64,000 nucleotides of DNA, taken from positions 124,001 through 188,000 of the forward strand of contig JADJPQ010000008.1 in assembly GCA_016713175.1 (NCBI GenBank), read 5' to 3'. Below, in pieces: positions 27,977-36,860 of the stretch. This stretch comes from Planctomycetota bacterium. Lineage in GTDB: Bacteria > Planctomycetota > UBA1135 > UBA2386. Under the pieces are notes generated by a model, which saw only the letters and a list, made by a program, of their open reading frames with translations, was not told where the DNA came from and did not search any database. The first letter of the stretch is position 1, and every line of letters begins with the position of its first letter. The position numbers were made by a program, and so were the translations under genes.

Positions 27977-28885
27977 TCACCATTGGATGGCCTTGCGCAT
28001 GCGGTAGCGCACGAAGATCGCGATCGCGTTCATGCCCAGCGTGATCGCGATCAACAGCACGCCGGTCGCCGCGGCGTTGTGGTGGAAGGCGGGGTCCGGT
28101 CGCGACACCCAGTTGAACATCTGGATCGGCAGCACGGTGAAATCCGACCCCAGCCATGAGAACGACACGAACGGGAACTCGCCGGTCACCGGTGGATCGG
28201 GCAGGAACGCGATGAACGCGAGGGCGCCGATCGTCACCAGTGGCGCGGTCTCGCCGATCGCGCGCGACAGGCCGATGATCACGCCGGTGGCGATGCCGCC
28301 CAACGAATACGGCAGCAGATGGTGCCAGACGGTTTCCCACTTGGTGGCCCCGAGCGCATACGAGGCTTCGCGGATCGTGCGCGGGATCGTGCGCAGCGCT
28401 TCGCGGGTGGCCACGATGACGATCGGCAGGATCAGCACGGCGAGCGTCAGCGCCGCGGTCAGGATGCTGTGGCCGAAACCGAAGGCGTAGACGAAGACCG
28501 ACAGCGCCATCAGGCCGTAGATCACCGACGGCACGCCCGCGAGGTTGGCGATGTTGACTTCGAGGATCGTTGCCACGCGGTTCTTGGGTGCGTACTCCTC
28601 GAGCCACACGCCGGCGGCGATGCCGAGCGGCGCCGCCACGCAGGCGGTGACCAGCATCACCAGCAGCGAACCGACGACCGCGGCCAGCACGCCCGCGGAC
28701 GACGCCCGGCGCGACGCAAACGAGGTCAGGAACTGCCAGTCCAGGTGGCCGAGGCCGTCGATCAGCAGGTTGGCGAGCAGTGCGATCAGCGTGATGATGC
28801 CGATGGACGTGCAGAACACGCCCAGCACGGCGAACCAGCGGTCCTGTCGCCGACGGCGGGCGACGATCTCCTGGATCGAACGCAT
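27977..28885 (-). CDS. pstA: Phosphate ABC transporter permease PstA
   Basis: A 302-residue inner-membrane permease with six predicted helices. The BPD-type ABC permease EAA loop is present around REASYALGATKWETVWHHLL, and the family stretch GIVIGLSRAIGETAPL appears as GVIIGLSRAIGETAPL. Its start overlaps the pstC stop (TGATG), which indicates translational coupling. It forms the PstC-PstA channel. Confidence 0.94.
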   Translation of the reverse strand: MRSIQEIVARRRRQDRWFAVLGVFCTSIGIITLIALLANLLIDGLGHLDWQFLTSFASRRASSAGVLAAVVGSLLVMLVTACVAAPLGIAAGVWLEEYAPKNRVATILEVNIANLAGVPSVIYGLMALSVFVYAFGFGHSILTAALTLAVLILPIVIVATREALRTIPRTIREASYALGATKWETVWHHLLPYSLGGIATGVIIGLSRAIGETAPLVTIGALAFIAFLPDPPVTGEFPFVSFSWLGSDFTVLPIQMFNWVSRPDPAFHHNAAATGVLLIAITLGMNAIAIFVRYRMRKAIQW

Positions 28886-29817
28886 CAGTAGGCCTCCCGG
28901 AAGCGCTTGCGCAGGCGGTAGCCGGCGATGTTGAAGCCCAGCGTCAGCACGAACAGCACCACGCCGGCGGCGAAGATCGACTGGTAGCCGACGCTGCCGT
29001 GCGGCAGGTCACCGAGGCTGACCTGCACGATGAACGCGGTGATCGTCGCGGCCGGCTGGGTGGGGTCCAAGGTCAGGTTCGGCTGCATGCCGGCGGCGAT
29101 CGCGACGATCATGGTCTCGCCGACCGCGCGCGAGATCGCCAGCACGTAGGCCGAACCGATGCCCGACAGGGCCGCCGGATAGACGACCTTCAGCGCCGTC
29201 AGCAGCTTGTTGGCACCCATGGCGTAGGCACCTTCGCGCAGGATCCGCGGCACGCCCCGCATCGCGTCCTCGCTCAACGAACTGACGTAGGGGATGATCA
29301 TGATCCCCATCACGATGCCGGCGCCCAGCATGTTGAACGTCGGCAGCTCGGGCATCAGCTTCTGCAGCAACGGCGTGACGAACAGCAGCGCGAAGTAGCC
29401 ATAGACCACGGTCGGCACCGCCGACAGCAGTTCGAGCGCCGGCTTCAGCACCTCGCGCACGCCGTGCGGCGCATACTCGCTGAGCCAGATCGCGACGATC
29501 GTGCCGATCGGCATGGCGACCGCGAGCGCGACGGCGGTGGTCACCAACGTGCCGGTGACGAGCGGCAGGATGCCGAAGCGGGCGTCGGCGAACAGCGGCG
29601 TCCACACCGTGTCGGTCAGGAACGTCAGGATGCCGACTTCGCCGAAGAACGTCGACGATTCGATCGCCAGCACCATGACGATCCCGACCGTGATGATGAT
29701 CGAGGATGCCGCTGCCGCGCCCAGCAGCATCGCAGCGCCGCGATCCAGCAGGCTGCGGCGCTGGCGCCGCCGGATGGCGCCGAGGACTTCGGTCTGGGGC
29801 AGCGGCGTGGAGGTCAT
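28885..29817 (-). CDS. pstC: Phosphate ABC transporter permease PstC
   Basis: A 310-residue inner-membrane permease. The N-terminal cytoplasmic stretch is basic (IRRRQRRSLLDR), then the helices follow, with the EAA-type motif REGAYAMGANKLLTALKVVYP and SRAVGETMIVAIAAG. It pairs with PstA and lies 58 nt downstream of pstS. The ATG at 29817 gives the usual PstC length; an upstream in-frame start at 29841 is less likely. Confidence 0.93.
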   Translation of the reverse strand: MTSTPLPQTEVLGAIRRRQRRSLLDRGAAMLLGAAAASSIIITVGIVMVLAIESSTFFGEVGILTFLTDTVWTPLFADARFGILPLVTGTLVTTAVALAVAMPIGTIVAIWLSEYAPHGVREVLKPALELLSAVPTVVYGYFALLFVTPLLQKLMPELPTFNMLGAGIVMGIMIIPYVSSLSEDAMRGVPRILREGAYAMGANKLLTALKVVYPAALSGIGSAYVLAISRAVGETMIVAIAAGMQPNLTLDPTQPAATITAFIVQVSLGDLPHGSVGYQSIFAAGVVLFVLTLGFNIAGYRLRKRFREAY

Positions 29818-29875
29818 GCGGTGGTCGCCACGGTCGGACAACGGACGCGCGACGGCGCGACGGGCGCCGCCGCCA

Positions 29876-30928
29876 TCACTTCTTCGGTGCAGCCGGCGGC
29901 GTCTCCGCCTTGGCCTCGGTGACCGGCGTGCGCCGCATCAGTTCCTCGATCGACACCCCGACTTCCGGCACGCCACCGAACGCGGTGCCGACCTGCAGTT
30001 CGGCGAAGCGCTTGCCGGCGGCCACGTAGGCCGGGGCCGGCAGCGGCAGGTACTTCACTTCCTGCGCCAGCGCGGCACCTTCCTTCAGGAAGAACTCGAC
30101 GTACTGCTTCACTTCCGGCTTGCTCGCCGCCTTCTTGCTGACATACATGAACAGCGGGCGCGCCAGCGGGTTGTAGGTGCCCTTCTGCACCGCCTCCATG
30201 CTCGGCAACACGGGCGTCTTGACCGAGTTCTTGTTCCACTCGATCGCCAGCGCCTTCATCCGATCCTTGTGCGGCTCGTAGTAGGCGAACGGGATGTAGC
30301 CGAGGGCGTGCTTGTTGCCCTCGATGCCCTGGACCAGCACGTTGTCGTCTTCGCTGGCGGTGAAATCGCCGCGGCTGGCCTTGGCCTTGCCACAGACGGC
30401 TTCGGTGAAGTAGTCGAACGTGCCGGAGTCGGCGCCGGCGCCGAACAGCACGATCTTCTCGTTCGGCCACTCCGGCCGGACCTGGTTCCAGTGCGTGACC
30501 TTGCCCTGGGCCGCGGGCTCCCAGATCTTCTTCAGTTCGTCGATCGTGATCGAGCTGACCCAGTCGTTCTTCGGGTTGACCGCGACGGTCAACGCGTCGA
30601 AGCAGATCGGCAGTTCGATGTACTCGACACCGGCTTCCTTGCAGGCCTTCATCTCGGCTGCCAGGATCGGCCGCGACGCGTTGGAGATGTCGGTCTCGCC
30701 GCGCGCGAACTTCTTGAAACCGCCGCCGGTACCGGCGATGCCGACCGTCACCTTGACCGCGCCCTTCGTCGCCTTCTGGAACTCCTCGGCGACAGCCTCG
30801 GCGACCGGGAACACGGTGCTCGAGCCGTCGATTCGGACGGTGGGGGCCTGGGCGAGCGCGGTGCCGGCGAGGCCGCTCGCCAGCGCCAGCATCGACAAGG
30901 GCAACTCTCGGATCGTCTGCAGGTTCAT
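29876..30928 (-). CDS. pstS: Phosphate-binding protein PstS
   Basis: A 350-residue periplasmic binding protein. The start at 30928 has a clear AAAGGA Shine-Dalgarno sequence and gives a signal peptide ending GTALAQ. The phosphate-binding PstS/SphX pattern is present: VRIDGSSTVFPVAEAVAEEF at the N-terminus, GIAGTGGGFKKFARGETDIS, SRPI and FGAGADSGTFDYF. It captures phosphate for PstCAB. The C-terminal ~25 residues (PPAAPKK) are an Ala/Pro/Lys tail. It is the first gene of the operon, divergent from phoU. Confidence 0.95.
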   Translation of the reverse strand: MNLQTIRELPLSMLALASGLAGTALAQAPTVRIDGSSTVFPVAEAVAEEFQKATKGAVKVTVGIAGTGGGFKKFARGETDISNASRPILAAEMKACKEAGVEYIELPICFDALTVAVNPKNDWVSSITIDELKKIWEPAAQGKVTHWNQVRPEWPNEKIVLFGAGADSGTFDYFTEAVCGKAKASRGDFTASEDDNVLVQGIEGNKHALGYIPFAYYEPHKDRMKALAIEWNKNSVKTPVLPSMEAVQKGTYNPLARPLFMYVSKKAASKPEVKQYVEFFLKEGAALAQEVKYLPLPAPAYVAAGKRFAELQVGTAFGGVPEVGVSIEELMRRTPVTEAKAETPPAAPKK

Positions 30929-30938
30929 GCTGGGTCCT

Positions 30939-30956
30939 TTCGTTCGTTCGTTCGTT
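30939..30956 (-). repeat. Tetranucleotide TTCG/CGAA repeat in pstS leader
   Basis: Four uninterrupted copies of TTCG on the plus strand (CGAA in the pstS mRNA) plus two bases lie 10 nt before the pstS start and abut its Shine-Dalgarno sequence. Such tracts can change length by slippage and alter spacing or mRNA structure. Here that is only a possibility. Confidence 0.6.
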
Positions 30957-31094
30957 TGGCGCCGGCCGCGGACCGGAAGCGGTCCGCTGGCCATCACGCT
31001 GGAGAAGGATGGCTCCGACGCATGAAGGGACCTCGTTGCCGTTCATGAAGATGCCGTGAGGATTCACCGGCGACCACGACGAGCTTGTCGGCGT

Positions 31095-31111
31095 CTTCAC
31101 TGCTTCTTCAT
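31095..31111 (+). promoter_or_regulatory. Pho-box-like direct repeat between pstS and phoU
   Basis: CTTCAC (31095) and CTTCAT (31106) form an 11-bp-spaced direct repeat, the spacing of PhoB binding sites (CTGTCAT repeats in E. coli). Further TTCAT/TTCAC hexamer halves occur at 31042 and 31063. The position between divergent pstS and phoU fits PhoB control of both. The match to the consensus is partial. Confidence 0.3.
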
Positions 31112-31160
31112 GTCGGCGGCTTGTCTGTGCACTGCCGCGGTCCGCGGCCACCTCGACGAC

Positions 31161-31820
31161 ATGACCAAGCACCTCCTCCGGGATCTCGAACATCTGAAGC
31201 AGCAACTGCTGCTGCTCGGCTCGATGGTCGAAGGCGCCATCCTGAAGGCGACCACCGCGCTGCTCGATCGCCGCCCCGAACTCTCCTCGGCGGTGATGCA
31301 CGGTGACGACGCGATCGATGCGCGGGAAGTGCAGATCGAGGAGGAGTGCTTGAAGATCCTGGCGCTGCACCAGCCAGTCGCGATCGATCTGCGCTACATC
31401 GTCGCCGTGCTCAAGGTCAACAACGACCTCGAGCGGATGGGCGACCTCGCCTGCAACATCGCCGCGCGTGCGGACGAACTGTTGCGCCACGACGCCGTGC
31501 GGCTGCCGCCGGAGTTCGGGACCATGGTCGAGACCGTGCGGCGGATGGTGCGCGACACGCTGGATGCGTTGATCAAGTCGGACGTCCGGATCGCCAAGAC
31601 GGTGCTGGCGGCGGACGACCTGGTCGACCAGATCCACCGGCAGATGTTCACCGAGATGCACGCATTGCTGCGGCAGCGGCCGGTCGATGTCGAAGTGCCG
31701 ATCAGCATCCTGTCGGCATCGCGCAACCTCGAGCGCATCGCCGATCAGTGCACCAACATCGCCGAGGACGTGATCTTCCAGGTCGAGGGCGAGATCGTGC
31801 GGCATCGGCGCGTGCGCTGA
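31161..31820 (+). CDS. phoU: Phosphate transport system regulator PhoU
   Basis: A 219-residue, all-helical protein of two PhoU three-helix repeats. Metal-ligand-type motifs are present: CLKILALHQPVAIDLRYIV with VNNDLERMGDLACNIA in the first repeat, and ISILSASRNLERIADQCTNIAEDV in the second. PhoU represses the Pho response and tunes PstSCAB when phosphate is ample. I chose the ATG at 31161, because upstream codons in the longer frame are arginine-rich and not PhoU-like. It is divergent from pstS, an unusual but known arrangement. Confidence 0.93.
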   Translation: MTKHLLRDLEHLKQQLLLLGSMVEGAILKATTALLDRRPELSSAVMHGDDAIDAREVQIEEECLKILALHQPVAIDLRYIVAVLKVNNDLERMGDLACNIAARADELLRHDAVRLPPEFGTMVETVRRMVRDTLDALIKSDVRIAKTVLAADDLVDQIHRQMFTEMHALLRQRPVDVEVPISILSASRNLERIADQCTNIAEDVIFQVEGEIVRHRRVR

Positions 31821-31937
31821 GGGCCGCCGCCCTGACCCAGCCTCGGCGCCGCGGCGCCGCTGGCCTGAACGTTGCGCCCCACCGGTGCCGCCGGTAGGGT
31901 TGCCGTGCTGCTCCTTCCGGATCGGGAGGACCGGCAC

Positions 31938-33908
31938 ATGCACGAGTTCTTGTTTGCAGCCCTGGTGCTCGCGATCGGCGCGGTGGCGGCGCTGCTGCTG
32001 CCCGGCAACCGCACCCGCGGCTGGATCGCGCTGACGACCCAGGGGATCGCCGCGGTTGCCGTGTGGGTCACGATCGCGCCGGTGCTCGCCGGTGGCGCAC
32101 CGTGGACCGCGACGCTGCCATGGGCCGCGCCGATCGGCGATGTGCCTCTGCGCATCGATGGGCTCGGCGCGTTCTTCCTGGCCTGGTCGCTGCCGATGAC
32201 GTGGCTCGGCACGCTCTACGCCCAAGGCTATCTCGGCGCTGGGCTGCGCGCCGGCCGCAACGGCGGCCCGCACTACGCGTTGCTGAACCTGACGGCGCTG
32301 TCGTTCGTGATCGTCTACTCGGTGCAGAACGCGCTGGCGTTCCTGCTCGGTTGGGAGATCGCGGCGGTGGCGGCCTGGCTCCTGGTGATCTGGGACTACG
32401 GCAACCAGAAAGTGCGGTTCGCCGGCTTCAACTATCTGGTGTCGACGCAGGTCGGGCTGTTCGTGCTGGTCGCGGCGTTCATGCTGTTGCACGGCCGCAC
32501 CGGCGCGATGGACTTCGCCGCATTCGGAACGTTCCTGCAGCAACCGGATCCGCAGCGGTCGACGATCTTCCTGTTGCTCGGCGTCGCCTTCGCACTCAAG
32601 GCGGCGTTCTTCCCGTTCCACACCTGGCTGCCGCGGGCGCATGCCGCAGCCCCGGCGCACGTGTCGGCGCTGATGTCGGGCGTCATCCACAAGGCCGGGC
32701 TGTTCGGGTTCCTGCGCTTTGCGCTGCTGCTGGGGCCGCCCGAGGAATGGATGGGCTGGACCGTGCTGTTGTTCGGCGCGCTGTCGGCGTTCGCCGGCGT
32801 GCTCTACACGGTCGCGCAACGCGATCTGAAGCGTCTGCTCGGCTACTCCTCGACCGAGAACGTCGGCATCGCCGCGATGGGGTTCGGCGTCGGCTGCCTC
32901 GGCTGGACCTGGCAGCAGCCGGCGATGATGACGCTCGGGTTTGGCGCCGGCCTGCTGCATCTGTTCCACCACGCGGTGTTCAAGTGTCTGCTGTTCTACG
33001 CTGCCGGTGCGATCCATCGGGCCGTGCACACCGTCGACATCGAGAGGTTGGGCGGGTTGGCGCGCGTGCTGCCGTACACCGCCACCTGGTTCCTGGTCGG
33101 CGCTGTGGCGATCGCCGGGTTGCCGCCGCTGAACGGCTTCGTCGGCGAGTTCCTGCTGTTCCAGGGACTGTTCACCGGCGGCGTCGCCGGCGGCGAGCCG
33201 CGCATCGCACTGGTCGCGATGGCCTGCGTGCTGGCGTTCGTCGGCGGGGTCGGGGCGTTGGCGATGACGCGGGCCTTCGGGCTGACCTTCCTGGGCGTTG
33301 CGCGGCAACGGCTGCCGGCGCCGCCCGGCGATGCGCCGGCGTCCATGGCGTGGCCGATGGCGCTGCATGCGGTGGCCGCGGTCGGGCTCGGCCTCGTGCC
33401 GTCGGCCGGACTGTGGCTGATCGGCGGGGCGCTGCAGTCGTTCCCCGGTGCGCGGGTCGACACGGTGGCGACGGCGCTGACGCCGGCCACATGGCTTGGT
33501 CGCGGTCTTGCCGTCGTGCTGCTGCTGTTCGGCGTGCTGGCCTGGTGGCGCGGCCGTGCCCGCCGGCGCTCGCCGACCTGGGGTTGCGGCTACAACGCCG
33601 TGTCGGTCCGCATGCAGTACACCGGCGCGTCGTTCGCCGAACACTTCGGTCGGTTGTTCGCCGCGTTCCTGACCACGCGCCGCCGTGAGCAGCTGCCGAC
33701 GGCGGTGTTTCCGTCGGCATCGGGCCGCCTGCAGACGCAGCCGGTCGATGCCGTCGAACAGCGGATCTTCGAGGTGCTCGGCCGCGGCGACGCCATGGTG
33801 ACAGACGTGGCCGAACGGGTGCCCGAACGGCCGCGGCTGGCGTTCCTGGCCGGACTGCTGGTGCTGCTGTTGCTCGGCGCCTGGCTGCTCGGAGGCCTCG
33901 GACGATGA
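31938..33908 (+). CDS. hyfB: Antiporter-like membrane subunit (HyfB/NuoL type) of Ehr complex
   Basis: A 656-residue membrane protein with about 16 predicted helices of the Mrp/NuoL/NuoM/NuoN antiporter family. Core motifs include GWEIAAVAAWLLV, with the conserved Glu on helix 5, ALKAAFFPFHTWLPRAHAAAP with the helix-7 lysine and HTWLP, and HHAVFKCLLFYAAGAIHRAVHT. Close relatives are HyfB/HycC of hydrogenase-4/formate hydrogenlyase. The extended C-terminal tail (GCGYNAVSVRMQYTGASFAE) is also seen in HyfB. The gene has AGGAGG-type sequence upstream and starts a run of six genes overlapping by 4 nt. Confidence 0.9.
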   Translation: MHEFLFAALVLAIGAVAALLLPGNRTRGWIALTTQGIAAVAVWVTIAPVLAGGAPWTATLPWAAPIGDVPLRIDGLGAFFLAWSLPMTWLGTLYAQGYLGAGLRAGRNGGPHYALLNLTALSFVIVYSVQNALAFLLGWEIAAVAAWLLVIWDYGNQKVRFAGFNYLVSTQVGLFVLVAAFMLLHGRTGAMDFAAFGTFLQQPDPQRSTIFLLLGVAFALKAAFFPFHTWLPRAHAAAPAHVSALMSGVIHKAGLFGFLRFALLLGPPEEWMGWTVLLFGALSAFAGVLYTVAQRDLKRLLGYSSTENVGIAAMGFGVGCLGWTWQQPAMMTLGFGAGLLHLFHHAVFKCLLFYAAGAIHRAVHTVDIERLGGLARVLPYTATWFLVGAVAIAGLPPLNGFVGEFLLFQGLFTGGVAGGEPRIALVAMACVLAFVGGVGALAMTRAFGLTFLGVARQRLPAPPGDAPASMAWPMALHAVAAVGLGLVPSAGLWLIGGALQSFPGARVDTVATALTPATWLGRGLAVVLLLFGVLAWWRGRARRRSPTWGCGYNAVSVRMQYTGASFAEHFGRLFAAFLTTRRREQLPTAVFPSASGRLQTQPVDAVEQRIFEVLGRGDAMVTDVAERVPERPRLAFLAGLLVLLLLGAWLLGGLGR

Positions 33909-34822
33909 GCCTGGTCGGCACCCTGCTGGCGTTGCTGCTGCTGCCGTTCCTGTTGATCGGCATCGTCCAGCGCACGCGGTCGTGGTGGGCGGGGCGGCGC
34001 GGCCCCGGGTTGTGGCAATCGGCGTTCGACGTACAGCGCTTGCTGCGGAAGCAGTCGGTCTACAGCACGACGACAACGCCGCTGTTCCGGATCGCGCCGT
34101 GGGTGTTCCTCGCGTCCGCCGTCGGTTCGGCGTTGTTGACGCCGGTGCTCGGTCTGCCGCCGGTGCTGTCGTTCCCATTCGACTTCGTCTGGTTCCTGTA
34201 CGCGTTCGGGCTCGGTCGCGTGGCGATCATGCTGGCCGCGCTCGACACCGGCAGTTCGTTCGAGGGCATGGGCGCCGCCCGCGAAGGGCTGTTCGCGTCG
34301 CTGCTGGAGCCGGTCTGGTTCGCCGCGTTCGGCGCGCTGTTCTGCCTGACCGACGCCACCTCGCTGGCGGAGCTGTTGCCGGCCCCGATCACCGGTCTGC
34401 CGGCGGCGACCGTGGTCGCGGCCGTGGCGCTGGCGCTGCTGGTGGCGGTGCAGGTCGAGTCGGCGCGCGTGCCGGTCGACGATCCGGCGACCCATCTCGA
34501 ACTGACGATGATCCACGAGGTCCAGGTGCTCGACCACAGCGGTCCCGATCTGGCGGCGATCCAGATCGGGTCGGCGCTGAAGCTGTTCATCGGCGCCAGC
34601 CTGCTGGTCGCGTTGCTGCATCCGTGTCCGGCCGCGCCGGCGCCGTGGCCGCAGCTGGTCGCGGCCGGCATGTTGATCGGCGTGGCGGTGCTGATCGGAA
34701 CGATCGAGTCGCTGGTCGCGCGGCTGCAGCTGCGCATGGTGCCGTGGTACATCGGCGCCGCGCTGCTGCTCGGCACGGTGGGGCTGCTGGCCACCGCATG
34801 GCGCGGCGAGGGCGGCCGATGA
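33905..34822 (+). CDS. hyfC: HyfC/NuoH-like membrane subunit
   Basis: A 305-residue, eight-helix membrane protein of the NuoH/HyfC/HycD family, the subunit that links the soluble arm to the antiporter-like modules. Family features include GPGLWQSAFDVQRLLRKQ near the N-terminus, ESARVPVDDPATHLELTMIHE with the acidic residues of the E-channel, and a preceding GMGAAREG loop. It overlaps hyfB and the next gene by 4 nt each (ATGA). Confidence 0.9.
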   Translation: MSLVGTLLALLLLPFLLIGIVQRTRSWWAGRRGPGLWQSAFDVQRLLRKQSVYSTTTTPLFRIAPWVFLASAVGSALLTPVLGLPPVLSFPFDFVWFLYAFGLGRVAIMLAALDTGSSFEGMGAAREGLFASLLEPVWFAAFGALFCLTDATSLAELLPAPITGLPAATVVAAVALALLVAVQVESARVPVDDPATHLELTMIHEVQVLDHSGPDLAAIQIGSALKLFIGASLLVALLHPCPAAPAPWPQLVAAGMLIGVAVLIGTIESLVARLQLRMVPWYIGAALLLGTVGLLATAWRGEGGR

Positions 34823-35436
34823 CGGCGTTGCTGGTGGCGTTGTTGCTGGTGCTGCTGCTGCCGTTGTTCGTCGGCAAGTGGCAGGTCAGTCTGCTGGGCC
34901 TCGCGGCGCAGGGCCTGCTGATGGGCTGGTTGGCGTGCCGATGGCCGCACGGCGCCGGCGACGTGTCGTGGCTGACGATCGTCGATCTGCTGCTGGTGCG
35001 CGGCGTGGTGTTGCCGGTCGTGCTGTGGCGGGTACTGCGAGCGCGCGCGGCGATGTCCGGGCGCGATGGGTTGCCGCCCAACCTGCTGACCTGGGCCGGC
35101 GCGGTGATGCTGCTGCTCGCCGCCTTCCGCGCCGCCGAGGTGCTGGCTCCGACACCGGCGTTGTTGCACCTGCAGGTTGCGGTCGCGATCAGCGGCTTGC
35201 TGCTCGGGTTCCTGGTGCTGGCGACGCAGGGCGGCGTGTTCGCCCAGGTCGTCGGCGTCGTGCGGATCGGCAACGCGGTCGCGCTGCTGCAACTGGGCAG
35301 CGGGCATGCCGACTGGGTGCTCGCGCTCGCGCACCTGGTGCTGGTCGGTGGCACGCTGGTGGCGCTCCGGCATGCACTGATCGTGGTGCGCGAAGTGCCG
35401 GCGGCGACGTCCGCCGGCCGGGAGTCCCCGGTTTGA
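34819..35436 (+). CDS. hyfE: HyfE/NuoK-like membrane subunit
   Basis: A 205-residue membrane protein with six predicted helices. Position and size fit HyfE, which is related to NuoK (short helices with carboxylates in the membrane). Recognisable stretches are LTIVDLLLVRGVVLP and GGVFAQVVGVVRIGNAVALLQL. Assignment relies on gene order as much as on sequence. ATGA overlap with hyfC; the next gene begins with TTG overlapping its stop. Confidence 0.8.
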   Translation: MTALLVALLLVLLLPLFVGKWQVSLLGLAAQGLLMGWLACRWPHGAGDVSWLTIVDLLLVRGVVLPVVLWRVLRARAAMSGRDGLPPNLLTWAGAVMLLLAAFRAAEVLAPTPALLHLQVAVAISGLLLGFLVLATQGGVFAQVVGVVRIGNAVALLQLGSGHADWVLALAHLVLVGGTLVALRHALIVVREVPAATSAGRESPV

Positions 35437-36860
35437 TCCCGCTCGCCCTCGTCTGGCTACCGGTCCTCGGCGCCTTGCTGCTGCTGCTGCCGAAGGCGCG
35501 CGCGCGGGCCGAACGGATCCTGGCGACCGTGGGACTCGCCGTCGCCGGTCTCGCCGTGTGGTCGGCGGTTCGCGGCGATGACCTGCTCGCCTGGCACGGC
35601 TGGCTCTGCGCCGATGCGACGGCGCGGTTGTTCCTGGCCGTGATCGATCCGATCTTCGCCGGCATCGCGCTGCACAGTTGGCACCGCGTCGCCAGCGATC
35701 CCGAACTGCGACCGGGGATGGCGCGCCACGTCGCGCTGTCGTTGCCGTTCCTTGCCGCCTGCAATGCGGTCGTGCTGGCGGCGCATCTGGAGGTCGCCTG
35801 GCTGGCGCTCGAACTGAGCACGCTGGTCGCCGCGCCGCTGGTCGCGCGGACCGGCACGGCGGTCGCGCAGCGCGCCTCCTGGCAGTATCTGCTGTTCTCG
35901 CTGGCCGGACTCGGCCTGGTCGCCGCTGGATTCGTGTGCCTGGACCGCGGTCTGGTCGCCGGCGGACACGACCCCGAACTGCTGCTGCAGCCGCTGCGCC
36001 ATGGCCTCGCCGCGGGGGCGACGGCGTGGTCCGCGGTCGGGATCGGCATGATCCTGCTCGGGCTGTGCACCAAGCTCGGGCTGGCGCCGATGTACACGTG
36101 GCTGCCGACGACCTACGACGAAGCGCCGACCAGCGTCGCCGCCATGCTGGGGGCCGTGCAGTTCAATGCCGCGTTCGTATTGCTGCTGCGGGTCGTCGAG
36201 GTCGGCCGGCCGGCGCACGGCGAACTGATCACCGTCGTGCTGGTCACGGTTGGCCTGCTGTCGATGGTCGTGGCAACTGCCAGCCTGGTGGCGACGCGCA
36301 ACCTGAAGCGCCTGCTCGCCTACGCCAGCGTGCAGCATGGCGGCGTGCTGGCGATCGGCGTCGGCGTCGGCGGCCCGGCCGCGTACGGCGTGCTGCTGTA
36401 TGCGGCAAGCAACGCGTTCATCAAGGCGATCCTGTTCCTGACCGCCGGTCAGATCCATCGCCATTGCCAGACCAAGGACACCGGTGCGATCCGCGGCCTG
36501 ATCCAGGCGCTCCCGTACAGCGGGTTGCTGCTGATGCTCGGCACGTTCGCGCTGCTCGGCTTCCCGCCGTTCGGCAGCTTCTTCGGCGAACTGCTGATCC
36601 TGTCGGCGCTGGTCGAGACCCAGCGGATGGCGGTGTTCGGCGGCTTCTGCGCGCTGCTGGCGGTTGCGTTCGTGGCGACCGGACGCACGGTGTTCCCGAT
36701 GATCTGGGGCAACGCCGGCCCAGCGGAGCGCCGGCCTGGCCAGCCGATCTGGGGCGCGCTGCCGAAGCTGGTGTTCGTTGGCGTGCTGGTGGCGCTTGGC
36801 GTCTGGATGCCGGCCACGATCGATGCGTTGCTGCGGCAGGCGGCCGGAGGGATGCGATGA
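35433..36860 (+). CDS. hyfF: Antiporter-like membrane subunit (HyfF/NuoN type), TTG start
   Basis: A 475-residue, roughly 13-helix antiporter-like protein, second of its type in the complex. Motifs: HLEVAWLALELSTLVAAPLV with the helix-5 Glu, LCTKLGLAPMYTWLPTTYDEAP with the helix-7 Lys and TWLP, NAFIKAILFLTAGQIHRHC. No ATG lies near the expected N-terminus. TTG at 35433, which overlaps the hyfE stop (TTGA) like the other junctions in this operon, is the likely start. It has no separate HyfD partner, so the complex has two antiporter modules. Confidence 0.88.
   Translation: MIPLALVWLPVLGALLLLLPKARARAERILATVGLAVAGLAVWSAVRGDDLLAWHGWLCADATARLFLAVIDPIFAGIALHSWHRVASDPELRPGMARHVALSLPFLAACNAVVLAAHLEVAWLALELSTLVAAPLVARTGTAVAQRASWQYLLFSLAGLGLVAAGFVCLDRGLVAGGHDPELLLQPLRHGLAAGATAWSAVGIGMILLGLCTKLGLAPMYTWLPTTYDEAPTSVAAMLGAVQFNAAFVLLLRVVEVGRPAHGELITVVLVTVGLLSMVVATASLVATRNLKRLLAYASVQHGGVLAIGVGVGGPAAYGVLLYAASNAFIKAILFLTAGQIHRHCQTKDTGAIRGLIQALPYSGLLLMLGTFALLGFPPFGSFFGELLILSALVETQRMAVFGGFCALLAVAFVATGRTVFPMIWGNAGPAERRPGQPIWGALPKLVFVGVLVALGVWMPATIDALLRQAAGGMR

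Noticed and set aside
29814..34178. Minus-strand open frame of about 1450 codons
   Set aside because: It is antisense to pstS, phoU and the hyf genes, is Arg/Gln/His-rich without domains, and results from the high GC content. The same applies to the long antisense frames over 45998-49495, 50849-55201 and 56118-58622.
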